A stretch of 64,000 nt of DNA, taken from the NCBI GenBank assembly GCA_019359675.1, contig JAHHGX010000065.1, positions 434,001-498,000 on the forward strand, in the 5' to 3' direction. The number at the start of each line of letters is the position of its first letter. Position 1 is the first letter of the stretch. A model generated the notes under the pieces. That model saw only the letters and a program-made list of their open reading frames with translations. It had not been told where the DNA came from and did not search any database. The stretch is from Calothrix sp. FI2-JRJ7. Its GTDB lineage: Bacteria; Cyanobacteriota; Cyanobacteriia; Cyanobacteriales; Nostocaceae. This document shows positions 16,362-25,308 of this stretch, in pieces. Position numbers and translations under genes: made by a program.

Positions 16362-19300
16362 TCAGTTAGACCCGAAAGGCACTGGCTGTTCGATAGCTGC
16401 TTCGGCTTGATGTACTAAGTTTCGCAGATTTTCCAATGTTTGTATATTTACATCCTGCCATAAACCACGCTTGTATGCTTCAAGTAATCTCTCAGCGATA
16501 TCACGCAGAGCATACGGATTTTTTTCTTCAAGAAATTTACAAACTCTTGAATCAAAAAGGTATGTCTTTGCAATTCCTTCATACATGTGGTCTTCTACAC
16601 ATCTAGCAGTAGCATCGTAAGCGAACAAAAAATCAACCGTAGCAGCCATTTCAAATGCACCCTTATAACCGTGACGCATCACTCCAGCAATCCATTTTGG
16701 ATTAATTACCCGTGAACGGTATACCCTGGCTATCTCCTCAGATAGTTGACGAACTCGTGGTTTTGCTGGAATTGAGTTATCGCCAAAATAAGACGAAGGA
16801 TTTTCCCCTCGAATCGAACGTACTGCTGCCATCAAACCGCCTTGAAATTGATAATAATCATCAGAGTCAAGCAAATCGTGTTCGCGGTTATCTTGGTTTT
16901 GCAGCACTACCTGCGTACTGAGTAAACGTTTCGAGAACGCTTCGGGTGCAGAGCGTCCATCGCTTTTTCTTGTATAAGCATAAGAACTCCAATTTATATA
17001 AGCGCGTGCTAGGTCGGAATCATCAGACCAATTTTGCGACTCGATTAACCCTTGGAGTCCAGCACCATATGCACCTGGTTTTGAGCCGAAAATTCGGTAG
17101 AGAGAGCGTTCTAAAGCTTCTGTTTCACTTAATCCAACTTTGTGCCAATACTCCATTTCTTCTAAAACTTGAGCGGCGAGTGGATTTAAGTCCTTCGGTT
17201 CATCCAATGCTGCCACAGCTTCTACAGCTTGGTCAAATAAGTTTATCAAATTTCCAAAAGCATCTCGGAAAAAACCCGAAACCCTTAATGTTACATCCAC
17301 ACGTGGGCGCCCTAGCACTTCTACTGGTAATATTTCTAAATCCACAACACGGCGTGCTGCACTATCCCACACTGGCTGTACACCGAGCAAAGCTAATGCC
17401 TGGGCAATATCATCACCCCCAGTTCGCATCGTCGCAGTTCCCCATAAAGATAACACTAGTGTCTTTGGATACTCTCCATGCTCTTGAGTATAACATTCTA
17501 TGAGTGTTTCTGCTGCTTTCCTGCCTACATCCCACGCCGATTCTGTTGGAACCGCACGAATATCAACTGAGTAAAAATTATTACCTGTTGGTAAAACTTC
17601 TGGGCGCCCGCGTGTAGGGGCGCCGGATGGTCCACTAGGTACATATCTACCATCTAACCCACGTAACAAATTAATAATTTCTCTATCGGTTTGTTTTAGA
17701 GCGGGTAGAAGATGCGATTTTATCCACGTGAGAGAAGTGCTGAGTGTAGAGACGTGTAAACCGAAGGTTTTCCCGTAGGGATTAATCACGTCTGTACAAT
17801 GAGTATTTTCAATTAGTTGTTCTACCAAATGTGCTGCGTGTTGTTCGAGTGCTTCGACTGCATCACCGATGGTGTGACAGGTGTGATGTGTTTTTTTGGC
17901 TAAAAGGTTAATTTGTGTTTCGTCGAGCTTCTGACTAAAATCATCTGTTAAAGGATTTATATCTAAACCCCAGTCAGTAGCGATGGCACAGGTAATACCA
18001 GTATGGCGCCGTGAAGGCTGTCTGGCTATGGCAATAATTAAATCACGAAGTTGCCGACCATCGGGACATTGCCCAAAGATATGTAACCCATCTCGAATTT
18101 GTGCTTCTTTGAGTTCACACAGATAACCATCTATTTTATTAATTGGGATTTCATCTCCCTTACCCATCCTAAAATCGCAACTTAGATTTTCTTGGGTGAC
18201 TAATTCGCTAATACGTGCGCTTATTGCAGGTAATCTGCTGGGGTTTAAACTTAGAGCTTCGTAATACTCATCAATCAGATTTTCTAAGTTTGAGAGCGAA
18301 CCGTAAAGTTCTGCACGGGTTAAAGGTGGTGTTAGGTGGTCTATAATTACCGCTTGTGCGCGTCGTTTGGCTTGAGAACCCTCTCCTGGGTCATTCACGA
18401 TAAAAGGATATAAATGTGGCATGGCACCTAATGCCACTTCTGGGTAACAATCACTAGATAATGCGATGCTTTTACCTGGCAACCACTCTAAGTTTCCATG
18501 CTTACCGACATGAACTACTGCATCAGCTTTAAAGTGTTGACGTACCCAGTGGTAAAACGCGAGATAGTTGTGAGTTGGTTCTAGGTCTGGGGCATGGTAA
18601 TTTAAACTGGGGTCAAGCTCATAACCGCGTGATGGCTGGATACCAATAAATATATTGCCGAGTTGGATACCAGAAATTGGAATTTGATTTTGAGTCTCTT
18701 CTCCCCAACGTTGACTTATTGCTTGTTGAACGGTTTCTGGTAATGATGTGAAATAAGTTTGATATTCTTCCCCTGAAAGGCTTTGGTAAATGGGACGTAA
18801 TTCTCTACCTTCGGGGTCGTTGGTAACTCCTTGGGTAAGCCAATGTATTAATTCATCACCACTTTGAGGAATGTCATCTAAGTTATAACCGTTGTCTTGT
18901 AAGGCTTTTAAAATTTCTACGCAACTGGCGGGTGTATCTAAACCCACTCCATTTGCTAACCGAGCATCGCGGGTTGGGTAGTTGGCTAAAATCAAAGCAA
19001 GGTGCCGTTCTGATGATGGTTTATTACGTAGTCGTACCCAGTTCGCTGCAAGTTCGGCAACAAAATCTATACGCGAAGCTATTGGTTCATAACCAACTAC
19101 ATCAGTTTCTAGGTCAGGATGGCGCCTAATTACTGCTTTAAACGAGACAGCACGACTTATAATTCTGCCATCAACTTCAGGAAGTGCCACATTCATCGCC
19201 ATATCACGCGGTGACAAACCCATCGAATCTGATTGCCACTGTTCTATAAAACCACCGCTCAAAATAACTTGCAACACAGGCACATCTAACTTTTGCCAGA

Positions 19301-20126
19301 GTTCAAGCTGCGGGGTTTCGGTTTCTAAACGCGCAAGTGAAAAGCTGGTTGTGTTGAGTAACAGGGAAATGGGAGAAGCAGAAGTTGATTGAAAAATAGC
19401 TTCTAGTTCAGCTTGAACATCTTTTTCTCGTAGCGAAGATACAAAAACGGGGACTGGCTCTAAATTTCGTTTAATCAAAGCTTCGCACAAAGCATCAATA
19501 ACTTTGGTGTTACCCACTAAATAGTGCGCTCGATAAAAAAGAATCCCAACTCTCGGCATTCCTCCTTCCCTTTTCCCCTTTGCCTCATATACTCCTACAC
19601 GCGGAACTGACACTACAGGAGGTGGGTTAAATGTGGTTGATAAACAGCAGTCAGAAATATATTGGAATGCGTGAACAATATTGGATACCCCACCTTCGTT
19701 AAAATAACGCCATATCCTGTTGACCTTGGTTTCGCCCAAGGTGGAATGAGATATTAAATAGGGGTCAAGAGCGTCGTCTCCTGGCATTACAATTAAATCT
19801 ATATGCTTACGTTGTACGAGTTCCAGCACAACTTCCAAGCCGTAAGTCCAATATGAGCGCCCCCCTAAAAGGCGTAAAATAATTACCGAAGCGAACTCTA
19901 AAACTTGTTCTGCGTATGTATCAATGCTAATTTGATGCTGCAATTGTAATAAGTTAGCAACTCGAAGCGCAGGAAAGTCCGGTAATAATGCATAAGCAGC
20001 AGCAATGCTTTGAATATCCGTATCTGCTGCCGTTAAGAATACAACTGGAGCAGGATTTTGTTCGACAAAAATAATGCCCTCAGATTGAGAAACAACGCCA
20101 ACCGATGTGGTATTAATACGATGCAT
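16362..20126 (-). CDS. cobN: cobaltochelatase subunit CobN
   Basis: Large chelatase subunit of about 1254 residues, expected to insert cobalt into the corrin ring during (pseudo)cobalamin synthesis with ChlI/ChlD-type ATPases. Recognisable blocks are VVFLTAADTDIQSIAAAYAL near the N-terminus, GILFYRAHYLVGNTKVIDAL, DAVVHVGKHGNLEWLPGKSI in the metal-site region (VGKHGNLEWLPGK), VLSLWGTATMRTGGDDIAQA and HGYKGAFEMAATVDFLFAYD. I start at MHRINTT, since the 17 residues before it are not family-like. An in-frame copy of the 52-base palindromic element adds about 18 residues near 777-794 (DVINPYGKTFGLHVST). ChlH is the main alternative, but the N-terminal sequence fits CobN. It is divergent from the histidine kinase gene. 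Confidence 0.92.
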   Translation of the reverse strand: MHRINTTSVGVVSQSEGIIFVEQNPAPVVFLTAADTDIQSIAAAYALLPDFPALRVANLLQLQHQISIDTYAEQVLEFASVIILRLLGGRSYWTYGLEVVLELVQRKHIDLIVMPGDDALDPYLISHSTLGETKVNRIWRYFNEGGVSNIVHAFQYISDCCLSTTFNPPPVVSVPRVGVYEAKGKREGGMPRVGILFYRAHYLVGNTKVIDALCEALIKRNLEPVPVFVSSLREKDVQAELEAIFQSTSASPISLLLNTTSFSLARLETETPQLELWQKLDVPVLQVILSGGFIEQWQSDSMGLSPRDMAMNVALPEVDGRIISRAVSFKAVIRRHPDLETDVVGYEPIASRIDFVAELAANWVRLRNKPSSERHLALILANYPTRDARLANGVGLDTPASCVEILKALQDNGYNLDDIPQSGDELIHWLTQGVTNDPEGRELRPIYQSLSGEEYQTYFTSLPETVQQAISQRWGEETQNQIPISGIQLGNIFIGIQPSRGYELDPSLNYHAPDLEPTHNYLAFYHWVRQHFKADAVVHVGKHGNLEWLPGKSIALSSDCYPEVALGAMPHLYPFIVNDPGEGSQAKRRAQAVIIDHLTPPLTRAELYGSLSNLENLIDEYYEALSLNPSRLPAISARISELVTQENLSCDFRMGKGDEIPINKIDGYLCELKEAQIRDGLHIFGQCPDGRQLRDLIIAIARQPSRRHTGITCAIATDWGLDINPLTDDFSQKLDETQINLLAKKTHHTCHTIGDAVEALEQHAAHLVEQLIENTHCTDVINPYGKTFGLHVSTLSTSLTWIKSHLLPALKQTDREIINLLRGLDGRYVPSGPSGAPTRGRPEVLPTGNNFYSVDIRAVPTESAWDVGRKAAETLIECYTQEHGEYPKTLVLSLWGTATMRTGGDDIAQALALLGVQPVWDSAARRVVDLEILPVEVLGRPRVDVTLRVSGFFRDAFGNLINLFDQAVEAVAALDEPKDLNPLAAQVLEEMEYWHKVGLSETEALERSLYRIFGSKPGAYGAGLQGLIESQNWSDDSDLARAYINWSSYAYTRKSDGRSAPEAFSKRLLSTQVVLQNQDNREHDLLDSDDYYQFQGGLMAAVRSIRGENPSSYFGDNSIPAKPRVRQLSEEIARVYRSRVINPKWIAGVMRHGYKGAFEMAATVDFLFAYDATARCVEDHMYEGIAKTYLFDSRVCKFLEEKNPYALRDIAERLLEAYKRGLWQDVNIQTLENLRNLVHQAEAAIEQPVPFGSN
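17746..17797 (-). repeat. 52-bp palindromic element inserted in frame in cobN
   Basis: It has the same ends as the polA and 10191 copies, with one mismatch in the right arm (TCTGTAC). Translated with the gene it gives DVINPYGKTFGLHVST, the same frame and orientation relative to the gene as in polA. The flank AAGTGCTGAGTG also matches the intergenic copy. Confidence 0.9.
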
Positions 20127-20235
20127 AGTCGTGTATAACCGTTTTAAACTATATAAACTATAAATATTGCTTAACAAAGATAAATAAAGATAAATAAAGC
20201 TAGATAAAGTTAAAGGCTATAACTCTCTTTGAATC

Positions 20236-22215
20236 ATGACCCCTCTCCCTGCCCTCTTACTCTCACAGATGAAAATGCTTAGTTCTCCAAATTTGGGCTT
20301 TTCTAGAACTTTACGTGTCGATACTTTTGATCAACTGGGGAAATTGCTAGAGCAAATGGCTTCTTCTGTGGAAAATAGAGCTTTAGTTTTGACAGAAGCA
20401 GTACTACAACGGATTCCACTTTCAAGCCAATGGTTGATAAAACGCTTTACGGTGGTAATTTCACAGGGTTTTAGTGCGTTGTTAACAGGGACGAGGCAAG
20501 TCAGTTCTGATGTTATAGTACAAAATAATTTAACATGCAATAATGATATTGATGATGATAATTACTTGCTAGATACAAGCATTACTTTTGATAGAGGTCT
20601 AATCAGTTCCTTCCTATTGGAACTAGGTGGGTTGTTTGGGCGCCATTCTGAAACATGCGAAGACTTGGAACACTACCGTGAGGTATTAGAGCCAAATAAT
20701 GCAGCGTTGCAAGAGAAGTTTACATTATTGCTATTAGAATGTCTATTAACGCAGCCTGAAGTTACACAGCCCGAAGAAAGTGATAATTTAAATTTTTCAG
20801 CATGTCACCATGTGGAAGATGCGCTTTCTAAGCAAATAGCTCAAGAAAGACTGTTAAATCGTGTCACAACGCAAATCCGTAAAAGTTTAGATTTATCTGT
20901 AATTATGACGACGGCACTCGCGCAGGTGCGTGAGTTCTTAGAATTAGACCGTTTGGTAATATATAAATTTGATGATTCAAATGTGACTCGTAATCATAGA
21001 ACTATACCGAATTTATCTTCCGCGTCCGCTTCAGTCACAGCAACTAAGCAGTACGTAGACTATAAGGGTTGTATTGTTTACGAAGTTCGCGCTAGTGATG
21101 CGATTCCATCAGTATTGAATTGTGAAGAAAAAAATTGTTTTACTCCGACTTCCGAGTGTTGGACTAAATTCCTGAAGGGTTTCACGCTGGCAGTCAATGA
21201 TGTTTACAAAACTTATGTTAGTGAAAGGTGTTTGCTTAACTTTTTGGAAGAGGTTAAAGTTCGTGCCAAATTAGTGGCGCCGATTATGTTTGAAAATAAG
21301 CTATGGGGGTTACTCATTGCTCATCAATGTTACAGCGCGCGTAACTGGAATGAAAGTGAGAAAAATTTTCTAGGCGCCGTTGCGGAACAACTCGCTATTG
21401 CCATTCACCAAGCAGAGTTAATGAAGTCGCTGACTCAAGAAAAGCAAAGTCTTGAACAACGGGTAATCGAACGCACAATGGCACTACATGACGCTTTGGT
21501 TGCTGCTGAAGCTGCAAGTCGTATACGTAGTGAGTTCTTAGCTACTATCAGCCATGAATTACTAACACCGTTAACTTACGTAATAGGAATGTCATCTACA
21601 TTACTACGTTGGTCGTTTGGAGAGTTATCGCAGCGTCAGCGCGATTATTTACAAACTATTCATGATAGCGGTGAACACCTGCTGGAAATGATAAACGATA
21701 TCCTTGATTTATCGCAAATTGAAGCTGGTAAAGCAGTACTAAATAATACAGAGTTTAGATTAAAAGAAGTAGCAGAATTAATAATTAACTCATTGCAAGA
21801 AAAAGCAACAACTCAACAAGTAGATTTAAAATTAGATATACTCATTGATGAAAATCGTCGCTTTTGTGCAGATGTACGGCGAGTGCAGCAAGTAATTAAC
21901 AATCTTTTAAGCAACGCGATAAAATTTACACCCGAAGGTGGAAGTGTGACACTGCGGTTATGGTGCGAAGATGGTAATGCGGTGTTTCAAGTCGAAGATA
22001 CAGGAATTGGAATACCTGAAGAACAATTACCACAATTATTTGAAAAATTTCATCAGCTTGATACTCCGTATCGGCGCCGTTATGGAGGAACTGGTTTAGG
22101 ATTAGCTTTAACTAAGCAACTCGTAGAAATGCATCGCGGTAGAATCGAAGTCGAATCAACAGTTGAAGTTGGCTCAATTTTTACAGTTTGGATACCTGAA
22201 CAACCTAATGATTGA
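20236..22215 (+). CDS. GAF-domain sensor histidine kinase
   Basis: A 659-residue soluble kinase. Residues 1-190 form an N-terminal sensory region that I do not name (FSRTLRVDTFDQLGKLLEQM, SSQWLIKRFTVVISQGFSAL). A GAF domain at about 205-390 begins RLLNRVTTQIRKSLDLSVIM and ends KLWGLLIAHQC. A coiled coil leads into the HisKA box FLATISHELLTPL (phospho-His), then an ATPase domain with N box QVINNLLSNAIKF, G1 VEDTGIGIPEEQL and G2 GGTGLGLAL. In the GAF domain SERCLLNFLEE falls where bilin-binding cyanobacteriochromes have Cys-His; here His is Leu, so bilin binding is uncertain. No receiver lies beside it, so the partner regulator is elsewhere. Confidence 0.88.
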   Translation: MTPLPALLLSQMKMLSSPNLGFSRTLRVDTFDQLGKLLEQMASSVENRALVLTEAVLQRIPLSSQWLIKRFTVVISQGFSALLTGTRQVSSDVIVQNNLTCNNDIDDDNYLLDTSITFDRGLISSFLLELGGLFGRHSETCEDLEHYREVLEPNNAALQEKFTLLLLECLLTQPEVTQPEESDNLNFSACHHVEDALSKQIAQERLLNRVTTQIRKSLDLSVIMTTALAQVREFLELDRLVIYKFDDSNVTRNHRTIPNLSSASASVTATKQYVDYKGCIVYEVRASDAIPSVLNCEEKNCFTPTSECWTKFLKGFTLAVNDVYKTYVSERCLLNFLEEVKVRAKLVAPIMFENKLWGLLIAHQCYSARNWNESEKNFLGAVAEQLAIAIHQAELMKSLTQEKQSLEQRVIERTMALHDALVAAEAASRIRSEFLATISHELLTPLTYVIGMSSTLLRWSFGELSQRQRDYLQTIHDSGEHLLEMINDILDLSQIEAGKAVLNNTEFRLKEVAELIINSLQEKATTQQVDLKLDILIDENRRFCADVRRVQQVINNLLSNAIKFTPEGGSVTLRLWCEDGNAVFQVEDTGIGIPEEQLPQLFEKFHQLDTPYRRRYGGTGLGLALTKQLVEMHRGRIEVESTVEVGSIFTVWIPEQPND

Positions 22216-22252
22216 TATTGGCAACGGATATAACGGATGTAACGGATAAATT

Positions 22253-22284
22253 GTAGGTTGGGTCTAGCGACAGCGTAACCCAAC
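22253..22284. repeat. GTAGGTTGGG...AACCCAAC intergenic repeat
   Basis: GTTGGG and CCCAAC arms flank a short centre. Related units lie at 30770-30798 and 56806-56834. It sits between convergent genes (kinase and csaB) and could serve as a weak bidirectional terminator. Confidence 0.6.
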
Positions 22285-22301
22285 ATCAACAAACTTTACA
22301 T

Positions 22302-23339
22302 CTAAGTTAAGGCATTTTCTAATATAGCTTTGTGGATTGATGCTCTATCGAGTAAAAATTGTATTTTATCTGGTGATAGCGGGTCGCCGTTCGCGTAGTG
22401 TTCAATCCAGGTTTTACTAATTACATTGGCATCATTGGGTAAATTTGCTAAATCCCAACCTGGCATATCAGTATCTTCCATTAAGCGGTTTACTTTTGGG
22501 TCGTAGCTGATGGCAAACGCGCGGCATCCTTCGCTTGCTGCCATAATTAGGCTATGTAACCGCATTCCTATGGCCATTTCTACACCACGAAATACACCTT
22601 TCAAAATTTGCGGTTCTTCAAAATGTAATATTTGACTAACGTCTTTAAGTGCAGGTTGAATAGCTTGAGCAATTTCATAATCTTGTGCTTTTTGGAATGG
22701 TAAAAGCACAATAAACGTTTGTGTCGCTTTTTGAAAGTCAACTAATGCGCGTGTTATTGTTTCTAAGCGTGGCGCCGTTAGTAGCGGATGTGACCTTAAA
22801 GTAACAGCTACCCTTGGCGCCGGCAAATCCCAAAGTCCTGGTGTTGGCTTTGACTCCATTGCCCATACAGGGTCTGGGGCAAGGAAATAAGGAATATTCC
22901 ACTCATTTAATAGTGCAGCACTCGCATTATCGCGCACACTCACTTTAGTACAATTAGCGAATGTTTGCCTTGCTACCCAACGCACTTGTGAACGTTTGAG
23001 TGGTCCAATACCTTGTGCCCATGCTACTGTTTTTAAACCCATTTTTTGTGCTAACGCCATTAAGCCAGCATAATAAAATGGACTTATGAAGCTTGTAGCA
23101 TCTTGAATTAAACTACCACCACCCCAAATAAACGCATCACACGAACGTAAAGCTTTAATAACGCTACTCATAGACATACGTTCATGTGCCTCAACACCAT
23201 AACGTTGACTCGTTTCATCAGGATTTCCTGACAAAACGACAGGTGTAACGTGTGATGGTAGCATTTGTAAAAGTGTAGCTAACAGTGCCTCATCGCCACC
23301 GTTGCCTTTACCGTAATATCCAGATAGTAACGCGCGCAT
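22302..23339 (-). CDS. csaB: polysaccharide pyruvyl transferase CsaB
   Basis: A 345-residue enzyme expected to add pyruvyl (ketal) groups to a cell-wall or exopolysaccharide sugar, as CsaB does for S-layer anchoring polymers. Diagnostic stretches are SGYYGKGNGGDEALLATLLQ at the N-terminus, AFIWGGGSLIQDATSFISPF, VAWAQGIGPLKRSQ and, in the C-terminal GT-B-like half, GMRLHSLIMAASEGCRAFAI. The length is normal and the ATG start coincides with the family start. It is convergent with the kinase gene and divergent from DUF2499. The polymer substrate cannot be told from the sequence. Confidence 0.92.
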   Translation of the reverse strand: MRALLSGYYGKGNGGDEALLATLLQMLPSHVTPVVLSGNPDETSQRYGVEAHERMSMSSVIKALRSCDAFIWGGGSLIQDATSFISPFYYAGLMALAQKMGLKTVAWAQGIGPLKRSQVRWVARQTFANCTKVSVRDNASAALLNEWNIPYFLAPDPVWAMESKPTPGLWDLPAPRVAVTLRSHPLLTAPRLETITRALVDFQKATQTFIVLLPFQKAQDYEIAQAIQPALKDVSQILHFEEPQILKGVFRGVEMAIGMRLHSLIMAASEGCRAFAISYDPKVNRLMEDTDMPGWDLANLPNDANVISKTWIEHYANGDPLSPDKIQFLLDRASIHKAILENALT

Positions 23340-23475
23340 AATAATTTTATATTTTATCTTGTAAACCCGTCCTTACAGGATTTTAGATTAGCAGCATTTA
23401 TCTAAACTGGGTATGCAGAGGGGATACACTATCAAAATAGCCCAACTCATAACTCATAACTCCTAACTCTTTTTT

Positions 23476-23784
23476 ATGCACGCTCTTTCGATTCCCACTT
23501 GGATAATTCACGTTTCTAGCGTTATTGAATGGATAGCAGCTATTTGGCTAATTTGGACTTATGGTGAATTAACTCAAAATAAAGCTTGGTGGGGATTTTC
23601 GTTTGCTATGCTACCCGCGTTAGTTAGCGCAATGTGTGCTTGTACATGGCATTATTTTGATAACTCTCCGTCTTTGGAATGGTTGGTTACACTTCAAGCT
23701 AGTATGACAGTATTAGGTAATTTTACTTTGCTATTAGCTGGATTCTGGATATGGCGCCATAGTACCAGCAATGCAAATTCTTAA
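23476..23784 (+). CDS. DUF2499 small membrane protein
   Basis: A 102-residue protein with three predicted membrane helices (around 10-27, 38-58 and 73-92) and a Trp-rich profile (WIIHVSSVIEWIAAIWLIW). It matches the DUF2499 family, which I know from cyanobacteria and photosynthetic eukaryotes. The gene is 33 bases before a DUF3593 gene, a pairing I recall as conserved, so the two proteins probably form one membrane complex. The function is unknown; a link to thylakoid or plastid biology is inferred only from phylogenetic distribution. Confidence 0.8.
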   Translation: MHALSIPTWIIHVSSVIEWIAAIWLIWTYGELTQNKAWWGFSFAMLPALVSAMCACTWHYFDNSPSLEWLVTLQASMTVLGNFTLLLAGFWIWRHSTSNANS

Positions 23785-23817
23785 ATGGCACCGTTTTAAA
23801 ATAATACTTTCTGTAAT

Positions 23818-24138
23818 ATGTCTAAAGAAACATTATTCGCACTTTCGCTGTTTCCCTATTTGGGTTTTTTATGGTTTATTACCCGTTCGGGACAAATGCC
23901 TAAGCTAGCTCTATATGGGTTTTATGGTACTCTTGTATTTGTAGCAGTTACGATTCCTGCTGGAATTTATGCTCAAGTCCACTACGGCACGTCTTTAGCC
24001 AATGTTGACTGGTTGCATGGTAGTGCAGAAGTTTTTTTGACACTGACTAATATATTAGTTGTGTTGGGTTTTCGACAAGCGATTATAGAAAAAAAACAAG
24101 TTTCAAAGGATGTTTCTATACCTGCTCAAGATATATAA
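23818..24138 (+). CDS. DUF3593 small membrane protein
   Basis: A 106-residue protein with three predicted membrane segments (LFALSLFPYLGFLWFI, LALYGFYGTLVFVAVTIPAG and a last helix around VFLTLTNILVVLGFRQA). It resembles DUF3593, the usual partner of DUF2499, and is co-directional with it, so they form a two-gene operon. Between the helices lies a conserved-looking acidic/His stretch (NVDWLHGSAEVF). No enzymatic motif is visible. Confidence 0.8.
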   Translation: MSKETLFALSLFPYLGFLWFITRSGQMPKLALYGFYGTLVFVAVTIPAGIYAQVHYGTSLANVDWLHGSAEVFLTLTNILVVLGFRQAIIEKKQVSKDVSIPAQDI

Positions 24139-24317
24139 CTAATTAGGTAGATAGTATTTTTTGAGATAAAAACATCCTCCAATCATACGATATTACCCTG
24201 GTAATGTGACACTTACGTAAGTTGAACATGAGGATTTTTCTAATAGGTAATATTCTCTAAACTATAGATAAGGAAGAAAACACATTTAGAAAACCTTAGT
24301 AAAGAGGTAGGTGCATA

Positions 24318-24722
24318 ATGAATCCTATTAAGAAAGCAATTCTACCAAGCTTAATGGCTACAAGCTTGTTCGGCGCCACATTATTACCAGCGCAACAAGC
24401 ATCAGCAGACGACCGAGTTTTACGTGATATTGGTGTAGGTGCTGCTGCTGGCGCCGCTGCTGGTTTAATTACTGGTCAAGGTTCGTTTTTAGGTAATGCT
24501 GTTAACGGTGGTGCTGCTGGTGCTGCTGTAAATGCGGCACAAGGTACTAGAAAACAAGGCGCAAGTAATAGATCTCGTAGAAAGAACCGCAACCCAGTTC
24601 TAGATATCGGTGTTGGTGCTGGTGCTGGTGTAGGAGCAGGGGCTGTTAGAGGAAATAGAAACACTGGTAATAACGCGATTACTGGCGCAGCAGCTGGTGC
24701 TGCAATTCACTTACTTAAGTAG
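24318..24722 (+). CDS. secreted glycine-zipper protein
   Basis: A 134-residue protein with a signal peptide (MNPIKKAILPSLMATSLFG, cleavage near ASA-DD) followed by two Gly/Ala-rich zipper segments (DIGVGAAAGAAAGLITGQG and DIGVGAGAGVGAGAV) joined by a basic linker (RKQGASNRSRRKNRN). Glycine-zipper (YMGG-like) repeats insert in or associate with membranes, so an outer-membrane or envelope role is likely. A good ribosome site (AAAGAGG) precedes the ATG. The GC content is raised by the Ala/Gly codons. The exact function is unknown. Confidence 0.75.
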   Translation: MNPIKKAILPSLMATSLFGATLLPAQQASADDRVLRDIGVGAAAGAAAGLITGQGSFLGNAVNGGAAGAAVNAAQGTRKQGASNRSRRKNRNPVLDIGVGAGAGVGAGAVRGNRNTGNNAITGAAAGAAIHLLK

Positions 24723-24741
24723 GTAATTAAATAGGTAAAAT

Positions 24742-24769
24742 GTAGAGACGTTACATGTAACGTCTCCAC
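24742..24769. repeat. GTAGAGACG palindrome, short form
   Basis: GTAGAGACGTTACAT meets its near mirror ATGTAACGTCTCCAC. It shares the GTAGAGAC ends of the 52-base element but lacks its interior. Short relatives lie at 27286-27311, 30729-30766 and 51248-51275. Confidence 0.7.
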
Positions 24770-24797
24770 GTGTCAGGTTTTTACCATAATCATCAAA

Positions 24798-24824
24798 AAC
24801 CCGTCTTCTTGCAGAAGGCGGGTT
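24798..24824 (+). terminator. hairpin terminator after the glycine-zipper gene
   Basis: AACCCGTCTTC pairs with GAAGGCGGGTT around TTGCA, followed by AATTTAT. It lies 75 bases after the stop codon and before yjbQ. Confidence 0.7.
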
Positions 24825-24862
24825 AATTTATATAGATTAAATTTAAAATAAAAAACATTCTT

Positions 24863-25279
24863 ATGATTCATCAACAACAAATAATCGTCTCAACAAAAGG
24901 TCATGGTGATATGCATGACCTCACCGAACAAGTTAATCAAGTTGTTAAAAAATCTAGTATAAAATTTGGCATGGTAAATGTATTTAACGTAGGTAGTACA
25001 GGAGTAATTGGCGCCATCGAATTTGAGCCAGGTTTGGAACAAGATTTACCAGCTATTTTGAATAAATTAATTCCTCCTAGCCGAGACTATAAACATGAGC
25101 AAACCTGGCATGATGGGAATGGTCATTCGCACCTTCAAGCTACTTGGTTGGGACCATCTTTAACCGTTCCTATTCAAAATGGAGAATTAATTTTGGGAAC
25201 TTGGCAACAAATTTTCCATTTGGAGTGTGACGTTAAAACCCGGCAAAGGCAAGTAATGATAACCGTTTACGGTGAATAG
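24863..25279 (+). CDS. YjbQ family protein (UPF0047)
   Basis: A 138-residue protein of the YjbQ/UPF0047 family, a conserved small beta-rich fold with a His/Glu metal-like site. The family signature is seen in GMVNVFNVGSTGVIGAIEFE, HEQTWHDGNGHSHLQATWLG and LGTWQQIFHLECDVKTRQRQ. Family members can show weak thiamine-phosphate-synthase activity when overproduced, but the physiological role is not settled. The length is normal. It is convergent with metG, 29 bases apart. Confidence 0.9.
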   Translation: MIHQQQIIVSTKGHGDMHDLTEQVNQVVKKSSIKFGMVNVFNVGSTGVIGAIEFEPGLEQDLPAILNKLIPPSRDYKHEQTWHDGNGHSHLQATWLGPSLTVPIQNGELILGTWQQIFHLECDVKTRQRQVMITVYGE

Positions 25280-25308
25280 TAGGGTGGGCTTCGGCCCACC
25301 ATACATTG

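Noticed and set aside
16362-20126. Magnesium chelatase subunit ChlH
   Set aside because: The N-terminus (MHRINTT..VVFLTAADTDIQ) and the overall motif set fit cyanobacterial CobN better.
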